A stretch of DNA of 64,000 bases, from assembly GCF_904849725.1 (NCBI RefSeq), contig NC_058518.1:331226581-331290580 (forward strand), written 5' to 3'. Below, piece by piece: positions 44,593 through 56,275 of this stretch (position 1 is its first letter; every line of letters begins with the position of its first letter). The notes below the pieces were generated by a model. It was not told the origin of the DNA. It worked only from the letters and a program-made list of their open reading frames with translations, and made no database searches. The position numbers were made by a program, and so were the translations under genes. Origin of the DNA: Hordeum vulgare subsp. vulgare (taxonomy: Eukaryota; Streptophyta; Magnoliopsida; Poales; Poaceae).

Positions 44593-47500
44593 TGAAAGCA
44601 CATATGATCCCTTGGTGATTTTGATAATTCATGACAACATACATTGTCTCTTGGACTAACACTTTCACCTAGATATTTCAGAATAGTCCATAGAGAGCTT
44701 TGGCTAAGGATTATGTGGAGATGCCCCTTGATGCATGAAAGGAATAGGATTGTCTCAAGCTTCAAGCTAGAAGACTCTTACTTTTATATTTGTGAGAAAT
44801 CACTTTTGAGTCCATAGAAAAGCCAATACTATTCAAAGGGGGTGAGGTATTAAAATGAACTGGTTGCTCAAGTGCTCTAAGTTAGCCACCAAAGCACTCA
44901 GTCATTTTTCCTCACATAACCATTTTGTCCAAAACCATGCTACTGCAACAAAAGACCTTTCCCGGCAACGGCGCCAGAAATCCTTCTGCTGCTTGGCTAC
45001 GCCTATAGGGATTTCCTTGGCAAATATGCAAATGATTCCCCCGAGGCCTTGGAGCCTTGCGTTGGTGTTCCCTTGAAGAGGAAAGGGTGATGTAGCACAA
45101 CGGCGGTAAGTATTTCCCTCAGTTTGAGAACCAAGGTATCAATCCAGTAGGAGGATCGCGTAAAGTCACAAGTACCTGCACAAACACAAAAAGCTTGCAC
45201 CCAACGCTATGAAGGGGTTGTCAATCCCTTATAGATTGTTTGCAAAGTGAGAACTGAAAGCAAAAAGTAAACAAAGCAAAGTAAAAGTAAAAGCTGAGAT
45301 GATAGTTGTGAATAGACCCTGGGGCTGTAGTGTTCACTAGTGGCTTCTCTCGTGAAAGCAAGTAGATGGTGGGTGAACGAATTACTGTCGAGCAATTGAT
45401 AGAACCGCGCAAAGTCATGACGTTATCTATGGCAATGATCATATCTATAGGCATCACGTCCAAAACAAGTAGACCAATACTTTCGGCATCTACTACTATT
45501 ACTCCACACGTCGACCGCTATCCAGCATGCATCTAGTGTATTGAGTTCATAAGAACAGAGTAACGCCTTAAGCAAGATGACATGATGTAGATGGACAATC
45601 TCAAATCTATGATGAAAGCCCATCTTGTTACCCTTGATGGCAACAAAACGATGTGTGCCTTGCTGCCCCTTCTTTCACTGCGAAAGGTCACCGCACGGTA
45701 CGAACCCAAAACCAAGCACTTCTCCCATTGCAAGAATCACATATCTAGTTGGCCAAAAAAACCCAAGACTCGGAGAGACTTACAAGGATATCAAATCAAG
45801 CATATAAGAAATCAGCAAAGACTCAAATATAATTCATACATAATCTGATCACAGATCCACAATTCATCGGATCTCGACAAACGCACCGCCAAAGAGGATT
45901 ACATCGGATAGATCTCTATGAAGATCACGGAGAACTTTGTATTGAAGATCCAAGAGAGAGAAGAAGCCATCTAGCTACTAACTACAGACCCGTAGGTCTG
46001 AAGTGGACTACTCACGAGTCATTGGAGAGGCAATGATGTTGATGTAGAAGCCCTCCAGCTCCAAAGTCCCCTCCGGCAGGGCACCGGGAAGGGTCTCCAG
46101 ATGAGATCTCACGGAAACGGAAGCTTGCGGCGGTGGAAAAGTGGTTTCGTGGACGCCTTGATTTTTTCTGGGATTTTAGGGAATATATAGGCCAAAGAGC
46201 TAGGGCAAGGGAGCGCCAGGGAGGCCACAAGCCTGGTGGCCGCGGGCCCCCCTGGCCGCGGCGACAGGGCTTGTGGGCTCCCTGTGGGCCTCATGCCTTG
46301 GCCCTCAAGTCCCCCGATCTTCTTCCGTTCTGGAAAAAATTATTTCGGGGATTTTATTCCGTTTGGACTCCGTTCCAAAATCTGATCTAAAAAGAGTTAA
46401 AAACACAGAAAAAACAGGAACTCGCACTTGGCACTAAATCAATAAGTTAGTCCCAAAAAAGATAAAAAAGGTATATAAAACGTCCAAAGTTGACAAGATA
46501 ACAACATGAAACCATCAAAAATTATAGATACGTTTGAGACCCATCAAACCACATACTCAAAATCGGTGCCACCAAGTTTTACATTTCGGACCCATCGAGT
46601 TTGACCTCAGACAAAACCATAGCCCTTCCCACCAAATCGTTCAATCGAAAACCATATCGGTGCTACCGAGTTTGGTGACCAACTATCGATTGCCTCGTTA
46701 CACAAAATCAGAATTTACGAGTTTGAGTATGGGTATCACCGAGTGTTCTTATCTAATCGTTAGTCACTTTTTTGTGCCCTCGAGTTTTGTATCTCGGTCT
46801 CATCGAGATTCAAAAGTTGTTTGCCTTTAGTACAAGCCGGTACCACCGATTTTATGACTTCGGTGTCACCGAGTTTGCCACTTTAGTTGTAACAGTTTGG
46901 TTCTGTGTGCTGCCTATATATACCCCTTCACCCACCTCTCATTCGTGGGAGAAGCACTCAAAACACACACTTCATTGCCATATCCATTTTTCTGGGAGAG
47001 AGATCCACCTACTCATGTGTTGAGACCAAGATATTTCAATGCAATCATTTGAAACTTTGTCTCTAGCCTCCCCAAACTGCTTTCCACCAAATCAATCCCT
47101 CCTACCCATGCATATTATGTGAGAGAGTGATTTTGTGTTGAGGAGACTACCTTTACAATCACAAGAGAAAGGAGTTCATTGTTCTACCACATCTATTACC
47201 TTTTGGAGGGTGGTGCCTCCTAGATTGCTTAAGTGTTGCTCGGGAGCCTCCTACTTTGTGTTGTGGAGTTGAACCAAGATGTTTCTAAGGTGAAGGGGAT
47301 CATCTACTTCGTGAAGATCTACCGTGAGTGAGGCTAGTCATTCGTGGACGGAAGCCGTGGTGGAATAGACAAGGCCGCTTTCATGGACCCTTCGTGGGTG
47401 GAGCCCTCCGGGGACTCTCGCAGTTGTTACCCTGTGTGTGTTGATGTCTCCACTAACATGGACGTAGGATAGCGCCACCTATCGGAACCATGCCAAAAAT

Positions 47501-47700
47501 CGCTGTGTCAACCTCATGCGTTTGATCTCCCTACTCTGCTCCTTTACATGTGCAAAGTCTTTACTTTTCCGCTTCCATATATCTTGACTGGCATGTGTAG
47601 GGTGTACTAGACTTGTTAGTACTGTTGTAATTCTGCCCTCTATCAAAGTTGGTAAGGCTAGGATTTTTATCTTAACAAGTAGTCTTCTTTCGATCCCTCA
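44593..47700 (+). repeat. 3' LTR of the SIRE-type element, interrupted
   Basis: It starts TGAAAGCACATATG after the polypurine tract and ends CGATCCCTCA. Without the insertion at 44938-46546 and one 5-bp duplication it is about 1494 bp, close to the 5' LTR. Confidence 0.92.
44938..46546 (-). mobile_element. LTR-plus-leader fragment of a gypsy element inserted with a perfect TSD
   Basis: The minus-strand reading starts TGATGGGTCTC at 46546 and runs through an LTR of about 1489 bp ending CCAACGCA (45058). It then continues 120 bp into the element leader, including the tRNA-Asp-type primer-binding site TGGCGCCGTTGCCGGG (44961-44976), and ends GTAGCA at 44938. The 5-bp AACCA flanks it on both sides (44933-44937 and 46547-46551), and the 5' LTR of the host element shows the empty site. 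A normal solo LTR would end at CCAACGCA. Confidence 0.85.
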
Positions 47701-47705
47701 GAGTA

Positions 47706-47864
47706 GATCTCCTCCCTTTTGTCATCTCTGATATGGTTGGACATGGCCTGATCCATCCTCGCCAACTTCAAGTCATTGTTAAACCAGGAAAGGATATCCC
47801 TCAACCTCGCAAACTTCTCCCGGTCGCCGTCGGCGATGGTCGCGATTATTTCACGCAGCCCCAT
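47706..47864 (-). pseudogene. 5' part of the minus-strand coding sequence split by the copia element
   Basis: ATG at 47864 opens MGLREIIATIADGDREKFAR and runs Lys/Asp/Arg-rich to the copia boundary, where the frame continues at 37014. The upstream sequence (47865-48110) is purine-rich and could be its promoter. It is a short helical hypothetical protein; I do not recognise the family. Confidence 0.55.
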
Positions 47865-48243
47865 AGATCTCGTTGTAGCAGAATGAGGAGAGGAGAGGAG
47901 TGGTGTTGGCATTGGACGAGGAGATGAGAGACAGTGGGTAGGAATTGGAGAAGAGGGAAATGAGCGAGGATATTTTGGAATAGAGAAGAGGGATAGGAGG
48001 GGGATGGTTTTCCAATGGGGAAGTGGGAGAGGAACATGCGGCGGCGGTTTAGGGTTGGACGAGACGGCGGTGCTTTATGATTGGACAAGACGGCGGCGCT
48101 TTATGATTGGTCAACCGCTATGAGTTTTTGTTCTTCTACTTATTTTTTATAGATTGACAACTAGTAACTACAGCCGTGGTAGTGGACTACATGTTGTACG
48201 TGAAAGCACTCTATGGATTATTTTTCTTAACCGAAAGAGATAT
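47865..48243. other. Upstream region of the split minus-strand gene
   Basis: Purine-rich (GAGGAGAGGAGAGG) with a duplicated 'gacggcggtgctttatgattgg' type segment split at 48064 and 48091. No gene seen. Confidence 0.4.
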
Positions 48244-50162
48244 AAGGCACTGTAAATTCAAAAAAAGGAAAAATAGTACAAACCTGTCACACTTCCTTTT
48301 TTCACACCTAGTACCCATTAATTTTTTGAAACTTGGGATACAATAAATGATTGAAATAGCTCTTCACAAATTTAAGCTAGTAGGTGGAAGGTTCATGGCT
48401 TCTAAGGCACATGAGGTGGCTCATGACCATAGTCATGGCATACATTGCTCAAATGGCCTCAAATTTGGCACATGGGTGATTCATGGCATGCCAATGAATG
48501 TTACCATTGGTTCTATCAAAAACGTGGAGGAAAACATGGTGATTTTTTAAATATTACTCGTCAATACATGGTTTTTTTTGCAAATGATGTACCAACAATA
48601 CACTACCATTGTTGGACAAGAATCTATGATGACAAAGTACACCACATGAGCATCCCAAACAAGTTACTGGTTGGGTGCAAAAGGTTTGTACATAACACAG
48701 ATGTTAGTTAGACTTATATGTTAAACAAAGTTTGACCAAGGCACTATAAATTCAAAAAAAGGTAAAATAGTACAAACCTAGCACACTACCTTTGTTTCAC
48801 ACCTAGTACCCATGATTTTTTTGTAACTTGGGACACAATAAATGATTCAGACAGATCTTTACAAATTTAAGCTAGTATGTGGAAGGTTCATGGCTTCTAA
48901 GGCACATGAAATGGCTCATGACCATATCCATGGCATACACTATTCAAATGGCCTCAAATTTGGGACATGGTTGGTTCATGGCATGACAACGAATCTTCAC
49001 ATTGGTTGTGCCTATAGACGTGGAGGAAAACATGGCGATTTTAACTATTTCTCCTCAATGCAGGTTCTTGTTGCAAATGATGTACCAACAATACACTACC
49101 ATTGTCGGACAGGCATCTTTGATGTCAAATTACACCACATGAGCATCCCAAATAAGTTAGCGGTTGGGTGCAAAGGTTTGTACATAGCACACATGTTAGG
49201 AAGACATTTGTGTTGACCAAAGTTTGACCAAGGCACTCTAAGCTCAAAAAAATGAAAAATAGTACAAACCTATCACACTTCCTTTGTTTCACACCTAGTA
49301 CCCATGAAATTATTTAAACTTGGAATACAGTAAATGATTCAAATTTCTCTTCACAAATTTAAGCTAGTAGGTGGAAAGTTCATGGCTTCTAAGGCACATG
49401 AGGTGGCTCATGACCATAGCCATGGAATACATTGCTTCAATGGCCTCAAATTTGGCACATGGGTGATTCATGGAATGCCAATGAAACTTCACATTGGTTC
49501 TACCTATAGACATGGAAGAAAACATGGTGATTTTACTATTTCTTCTCAATACAGGGTCTTTTTTGCAAATGATGTACCAACAATACACTACCATTGTTGG
49601 AGAAGCATTTGTGCTGACAAAGTACACCACATGAGCATCCCGAATAAGTTACTGGTTGGGTGCACAAGGTTTGAACATAGCACACATGTTAGGCACACAT
49701 CTGCATTGACCAAAGTTTGACCAAGGCACTGTAAGTTAAAAAAAGGAAAAATAGTACAAGCCTCGCACACTACCTTTATATCGCACCTAGTACCCATGAA
49801 ATTTTTGAAACTTGGGATAAAGTAAATAATTCAAATTGTTCTTCACATATTTAAGCTAGTAGGTTGAAGTTTCATAGCTTCTAAGGCACATGAGGTGACT
49901 CATGACCATAGCCATGGCATACATTGCTCAAATGGCCTCAAATTTGGCACATGGGTGATTCATGGCATGCCAATGAATCCTCACATTGTTTATACCTATA
50001 GACGTGGGGGAAAACTTGGTCATTTTTACTATTTCTCCGCAATACAGGGTCTTTTCGCAAATGATGTACCAACAATGCACTACCTTTGTCTCATACCTTC
50101 TACCCATGAAAATTATGAAACTTGGGTTACAGTAAATGATCCACATAGCTCTTCACATATTT
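48244..50162. repeat. Tandem array, about 493-bp unit, four copies
   Basis: The marker AAGGCACT(G/A/C)TAA recurs at 48244, 48738, 49230 and 49723 (periods 494, 492, 493). Each unit keeps segments such as 'aagctagtaggtggaag', 'ggcctcaaatttg' and 'gatgtaccaacaat'. Each unit also holds an overlapping open stretch of 60-128 codons on the plus strand, but start and end differ from copy to copy. The fourth copy has an internal deletion after 50090 and ends at the start of a fifth. Confidence 0.88.
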
Positions 50163-50486
50163 AAGAAAGATAAAAATTAAAAATGGAAAATAGAAAACAA
50201 ACAGAAAAAATAGATTTCATTTTAAAATATTTCAAATCGAAAATAGAAAAGAAAAAATTGAAATAAGAAGAACAAACATTAAAAAAGGAAATACTATTTT
50301 TTAAATAAGAAGGACAAACATTTGAAAATTTGTGAAGAGCTATAAAAAATTGGGATACAATATATATATATTTTTTAAATTACAAACATAAAACAACAAA
50401 TATGAAACAAAGAATAAAAAAATATGAAACAAAATTGTTGGAGTACGCATGTAGGTACGTGGGCTCACCCATAGCGCAAATGTCAA
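50163..50486. other. A-rich sequence shared with 56260-56480
   Basis: This is AT-rich with many AAATATGAAACAAA-type stretches. The same kind of sequence, followed by 'ggcatgtaggta', precedes the GRF pseudogene. It looks like the end region of one transposon family present twice. Confidence 0.5.
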
Positions 50487-50921
50487 TTGGAACCCTTGTG
50501 GAAAAGCCCACATATGCGTGTTTTCATGCCGGTCGTCGATTACACGAGGAGTCCCACGTTGATAACGGGAGGAGTTGTTGTTCTGTCAGACAGAACCTGG
50601 ATCCTGGCAATCCCGCACTTACTAATCCCTTGGATTGAGGAGCAAGTATTGCCTCGCATCAAGGAAGGAAAACAAAGATCTAGGAGATACACTCCTGGGA
50701 AGTTACCGCGACCTAGGAGATCGTCCTCGTATATAAACTCGACATCGTCATCATGCATGTCATCCACAGTGCCTCCTACCACCGAGTCAACAATAGCTCC
50801 ATCTATCGCATCCGCCGAAACCCAACAAGAACCTAGAGATCATCGAGGTCGTTTGCACGAGGTGGCCGCCTTGGACGATCTACGTCAACAAAGGATCGCC
50901 CACTACTTTCATCTTCAATGA
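50487..50921 (+). CDS. Hypothetical open frame, 144 codons, low support
   Basis: The open frame begins in the segment shared with 56560-56710 and passes into a Ser/Thr-rich and then charged region ending near 'AALDDLRQQRIAHYF'. The shared part is not conserved in frame in the other copy (which has a TAG at 56712), so the N-terminal half is probably noncoding. The 3' half could be the first exon of the Ulp1-type pseudogene downstream (GAG/GTATGTT follows at about 50930). Not recognised. Confidence 0.25.
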   Translation: MEPLWKSPHMRVFMPVVDYTRSPTLITGGVVVLSDRTWILAIPHLLIPWIEEQVLPRIKEGKQRSRRYTPGKLPRPRRSSSYINSTSSSCMSSTVPPTTESTIAPSIASAETQQEPRDHRGRLHEVAALDDLRQQRIAHYFHLQ

Positions 50922-53159
50922 CCGTTGAGGTATGTTGTGTTCTAACAAGATGGCATAGATGAACAAGATCTTTTTAATTTTGTGTTCGGCTAAATCTACT
51001 AGATGTCTTTGTCATTTTAGTTGAGATTGGTTTTTTAATGCTTCCCACGTTGTTGTTTGTCGACCAGCATGATCCAATTTTATTTTTGTATCTTGATCCA
51101 ACTATTTGCTTTTTGTTATACGGCTAAATCAACAAGATATGTCCATGAGTATTATTATAGATTGGTTATTTTAATGGTTCCCTTGTTGTTAGGTATTTTC
51201 ACGTGCAAATACAACATTAGGGCATTGCACATTAGTTGTTGGTCAACCTCAAATAGGTACCATTGAAATTTATGCCCCCTCCTTAAAAAGACAAGTGGAG
51301 CAACTTCTAACACGATACAATATGAAATTAATTGATTATATAACTTATTTTACTTGTGATTGATCACTTGCTTGTAAATTAATCGAGGAGTTGTAGTGTT
51401 CTTTTTTCTTTACTGTTAGCTTATGTGAGCAAGTCTTATAATCCACTATATTAAAGCTACTAAGCTAGCTCCCACGTCGTGCATTCCCAGTGTAACGTGA
51501 GTGCCCTTTTCCCCTCGACACGTGGCGTTGTTTTTTCTTCATTTTTTAAGTTTTTACGGCTGTCCAGATTTACCTTTCAAGGCTATAAAATATCTTTATA
51601 TGGACCCTCATCCACCTCCTATCTTCTAGAGAAAAATAGAGAGAGGGACCGAGAGAAAGCCAGACAGAGCAGCATCCGCCGTAGATCCATCCCTCACCAC
51701 TAGGACCCATACCGGTGCAGCAACCGCAGCTCCCTCCCCATCACCTCCCCTTCCTGCCCTCCTTCATCTCAGCTCGGCCATGAGGACCTGCAACCACAAA
51801 CCCTAGGCCAGGTTCTTTGCCTCGGTCAGCCTTGACGGATGTGGCTGCGCTTTGGTGGATGATGTGAGTGCTCCGGTGCCCTGTCCACGACCATCAGCGC
51901 TCCCTCCCCGAACCCCTCTCAAGCCTAGACCAAGCTTCACCGGCGTTTGATGGCACGAAGGTGAACATCACTTCAACCCCGGTGGCGCCATCTCCGACCA
52001 AGGCATTCACCCCCATCCCCCTTCTCCCTTTTTAACTTCCAACATTGATGCATCCAGTACATGCTTGGAAGACAAGTTGTTGTACCTCTCCATTGGACAT
52101 GACGAGTATGGTGGAGGAGGTGTGACGAGGAGATTGAGAGCGATGATTCTATGGTTCTGCTTTGTGGGTTGTAGGTCAATGATTTTTTTTGTTTGTTTGT
52201 ACACACTAATTTATCTGTTAGTGAGAAAACGTTCATATACAGTGAAAGAGAATAAGAAGTACAACTTGGTCAGATCTCCAGAAATGAGTGAATGGCTGGC
52301 TTGGTGATTTCTATTAGTAGCCCCCTTTTGCTGTCAGTTTGATTATTACTATCTTATTATGTCAACTGTTACTATCATATTATGTATTGATGCGAGATAC
52401 TATGATACTAACAAAGAATCAGTGATATCGCAATTAGTTCTATGTGAAAAAAAGACATATGGGGCACATGGATACTGGTTGCATTGTTTCCCCCTTCTGT
52501 CAGGACATACCTTTGGATTCCTCCAAGTACAAAGATGATTTTGTTCGTTCCGTCTTAGTAATAAAAATGAAAGGTTAACTCAGAGAGGAGTTGTAGAGAG
52601 AGAAATTCATGTACCATTGTATTATCTGAATATTGCTATGACTGATATGATCCTTGATTAAATAACTTCTGATTTTATTAAACTAGCAACTTTGTAATTT
52701 GCGTCGTGCTAACATCTTAAATTTGGTGAGGGCTTACCATTAATTGTATATTAAGATGTCCAGCTGTTGATATTCAAAAAATTTGCTCATCCTTTCTTTT
52801 GTTAGTCTCGCCATTGTGGTGTGAATCTCAAAGAAGTGAAGGAAAGGTATGGAACTGCATCATTTTGCTAACTTTGTTTTTTTTCACTATTGAATTGAGG
52901 CCCTTACTCTTAGATACATATACTAATTGTGGTTCAGTTCAAATACTCGATTCAAATATTCAAATATATGTTCCTTTTATTCAATTCTTGCTCTTGTTTA
53001 GAAAGGCAAACACCTCCGACAATGGCCGAAAGGCAATTTAGCTCTCTTGCAGGTATAACTATGAGACCTATTGCAATGTAAGAAAATTATCATTGCAAAT
53101 TTTTGTGGTGTATAGTACTAAGTGCAACTCTTGATTTTTTTCCTACAGTACTTGTATTA
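50922..53159. other. Presumed introns and degenerate sequence between 50921 and the Ulp1 pseudogene
   Basis: 51470-51800 is a promoter-like stretch with a GC-rich C/T leader, and 52050-52310 has a short open stretch. I find no domain in either. 52300-53150 is AT-rich. It may belong to the same transposon-associated gene. Confidence 0.35.
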
Positions 53160-55368
53160 GGAGAAGGTGCAACCTCTAGAAGGTGATTGCGCTTTCAATC
53201 CCAACTTGTCCTTACAACCTCTGATGAGGAATTGGACCGAAGCTACAACCACTAGGAGAGATCAGTTTGACTATGACAACGGCCGTGGTCGTGGTAACGT
53301 CATGGTAATTCGTTTAGTGGATCACGTGTAGTTGCATATCACATGTAGTTGTATATCACTTGTACTTGTATATCGCATGCAGATAACGTACTTCATTAAA
53401 TTTTTATTGATCACATGTTGTATATCACATGCAGATCAAAGATAATATAACCTAAGAATATAGGACGCAGGAGCCCAAATTCCTAGATCATGGGACTACA
53501 CACAAGCCAAAACCTAAGTCAGTGCCACCGCAAGGAAGTCGAAGCCAGCTCCTAACTCTGATGATATTATGGAGGTTTTGATGAAGAGGTACAACCAGAT
53601 GAGGCAAATCCCTAATCTAGTTGCTAAGGTGACACACCCTAACTTGTTGGAGAAGATGAGATGATCAAGTTTCAAAACCATGCACGCATTAATACATTTA
53701 TATTTGTATTGCAGAAATTGTTGGAGAAGTTGAACAAAGAAGGTGTCATGTACAAGCCGGCAGCTGTCGTGCCATCCTGTAATAATGATGGTGATGATGA
53801 AGTTGCTTCGTTTGAGAATGGTCCACATGAAAAGAAGGAATTCGTGTACAAGGAAGATAATGAGAGTGAAGATGGTGATGAACCGGTCATTGGTTTGATG
53901 CTTCTTAAGGAAGCGGTTCCCAACAAGAAAAATGAAGCTAAGGAAGTATGTGTTTGTCTTTATGTTGTTTAATATTTTGGAAAACTAAAGTTGTGACACG
54001 TTTATTTTTTCTAATTATAAAACACCACCTAAGATCAATGTTTGCAAGGGTGGTTCACCAACGAAGTCTAATAATGAGTGTGGTGCAACACCGGAAAATC
54101 CTTGGATCATTGGTAATTCTCCTCAAGCAGCTTCTTCGGACATAGACATTGTTCCATCTTATGTTAGCAAGTTCATGGCTAATGCCAAAAAACAAAAGTT
54201 GGCAACAATCGTAAAAGATGACGAAGTTATATCCGGAAAGAGGAAGCATATGTTTCCCGAGAAATTTGTATCCCCATATGCACTTGATAAGGTGAGAAGG
54301 CGTCCCGCTCGCGATACTAGACCTTAGGGAACTGCTACCGCAAGTAGAGGTACCGTTACTAGCTTTCTTACTGTGATATGTACTATTAACACATGTACTC
54401 ACCATTGTTGACGTTCATTTTTTTCATGCAGCTCTATTTTCTGATAACGAAGCACCAGAGGTTGTGGCAGATGAGTGGATGTCGGAACTAATTGATGCAG
54501 CTATTACATTTGTGGAAATAGCTTATCGGTGCGAAAAGAATAAGTTGGAGGTGTGAACCAACTAACTTCGGAGAGGCTTTGACCTTTACTTGACCATAGA
54601 TGGGTGACGGATGATGTAAGTACTATCACCATTTAGCATGTCCTGTTATTAAATTGTATAATCTATGTGTCAACTTTGAACATAAAATGTCCTCATATTG
54701 TATGCAGGTTATTGATTCTTATCAGGTACATTTGGTGATGCGCATTGGTCATGACCATCACCTCTGTCCAACGTGGAAGTCGAAATTCCTTGTAGATCGG
54801 GCTCTAGCACGAGACAAACCATTGATGTCATGCCACAACATGGATAGTGAGTTGTCCAGATCTGGAGCAGTTAGTAGAGTCAGGGATGAGTATACTCTGT
54901 GTGACAAGGTACGATATGTTATTACTTTTTAATACACCACATTTATGGAAGCATTTCATATGGTACATAGTGTTTTCTTACAATGTAGACGTATGTGGCA
55001 TTGAATATCGGTAATACCCACTTGATGACTGTGGTAATGCACATGCGCAAGAAAGAATTCCAAGTTCTGGATTCGCTCTATCCTCTCAAGCTGTGTATCG
55101 ACACCGTGAGAGCACTGGTACTCTCACCACCATTGCTAGGTATGTTCGGACAAATTGTTGTATTGATTTAAATTAACATTATCCTTTTTATAGCTAAACG
55201 CTATAGCAGATGATATGCAAGAGTCAAACTGTAATACACATAGGAAACATCAAGACGTGTCCAGGTGGCCTATCAATTAGTACGACATGCCACAACAAGA
55301 GGATGGGTGAGTTAATGTACATCATATTGTAATAGCCACACATATGTTCCTATGGACCGTGGCTAATG

Positions 55369-55425
<57 letters not shown>

Positions 55426-55500
55426 CAACTCTTGCAGCCTTTTTGTGCTAGAAGTTATGGAGAAGTAGGACGGGACCCAATGACCGACCATTTTTACCCA
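53160..55500 (+). pseudogene. Ulp1-type (C48) SUMO-protease-like pseudogene, transposon-associated
   Basis: Exon-like blocks: 53160-53303 (SLQPLMRNWTEA), 53510-53627 (shifted frame, IMEVLMKRYNQMRQIPNLVA), 53715-53945 (acidic, VYKEDNESEDGDEP), 54045-54290 (KFMANAKKQKLATIVKDD), 54436-54555, 54708-54907 (HDHHLCPTWKS) and 54989-55139. The last carries NTHLMTVV and FQVLDSLYP, the His and Asp sites of Ulp1 proteases. An exon near 55263-55306 reads WPIN, stop, YDMPQQEDG. After a TA microsatellite, 55427-55475 reads NSCSLFVLEVMEK, the Cys site, then two stops. In grasses such genes are carried by Mutator-like (Kaonashi) and CACTA elements. Stops and a frameshift mean it is dead. Confidence 0.75.
55371..55423. 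repeat. (TA)n microsatellite, about 26 units
   Basis: Uninterrupted TA repeat lying in an intron of the Ulp1-type pseudogene. Confidence 0.98.
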
Positions 55501-55959
55501 GGTTGGTTGAAATCTCTATCTATAGACTCAGTAGTATGTTCGTATAACAAATTTTATTCGCTATAACTCCATATATAAATTTACAGCACACCGTTAATGC
55601 AAGGAAAAGAGTCTCATCATCGAGTTGATTTTTTCACCTTCCAACACACTAAAAGCAGTGAAAAACTAAATTCATGACATCGCAAAGAGAAGCCAGGCAT
55701 AAATACTTCATAGATGATGCCAAAATTGAAGTTTAAATGGTTCGGGTTTAGTCCGAAAGCATGTTTCCCGGGCATGAATAATTTTTGTTTTCTACCTCTT
55801 ATGTAATAGACATGTTACCTCCAATATTTTGTGGATTTTAGGTTGGTACACATACATGTTTATGTGTCATAATATGAGACAGTATGTTTGTGACAATAAT
55901 TTATTTAGCTTCACTTCACATTTGTTATTGCTTACTATTTTAATAATGTACAACTTACG
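55501..55959. other. 3' flank of the Ulp1-type pseudogene
   Basis: AT-rich, no reading frame or repeat structure recognised. Confidence 0.4.
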
Positions 55960-56275
55960 GTCGGATATTGTGACCCATTCGTTTCAAAAACTAGGTTGTA
56001 TTTGTGTTTTGCAGTCTTTAACTTTAAATGGTATTTTCCTTGTTGCATATTTTAAAGTGTAACCTACACACTGTAAACTTAAGAAATAGGAATAATAAGG
56101 AGAAACATAAAACAACAACTATATTTTTTAAATTATTGCTTACTATTTTACTTATGCACAACTTATGGTCCGTTGTTGTGACATGTTCGTTTCAAAAATT
56201 AGGTTGTATTCGCATTTTCCAGTCTTCAACTTTAAATGGTATTTTCCTAGTTACATATTTTAAAGTATGACATGA
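55960..56275. repeat. Two-copy direct repeat, about 208-bp period
   Basis: 'TTCGTTTCAAAAA' then 'TAGGTTGTATT' and 'AACTTTAAATGGTATTTTCC' occur near 55980 and again near 56188 with about 10% differences. Confidence 0.8.

Larger units (their letters stand above)
37020..47700 (+). mobile_element. SIRE/Maximus-type Ty1/copia retrotransposon, complete but decayed
   Basis: LTRs lie at 37020-38539 and 44593-47700 (the latter enlarged by an insertion). The 5-bp duplication GAGTA flanks it exactly (37015-37019 and 47701-47705). The interior has gag, protease, integrase, reverse transcriptase and RNase H in copia order on the plus strand, with several stops and frameshifts. A long 3' noncoding part (42536-44592) full of purine-rich GGGGGAGA motifs is characteristic of the SIRE/Maximus lineage. 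The gag zinc knuckle region appears deleted near 39210-39260. Confidence 0.93.

Noticed and set aside
50487..50640. Conserved coding segment shared with 56560-56710
   Set aside because: The two copies are similar as DNA but not in frame, so the segment is probably an untranslated end region.
51440..51490. Helitron 5' end (CTATATTAAAGC-type text)
   Set aside because: It does not start TCTCTACTA and no matching 3' end was found.
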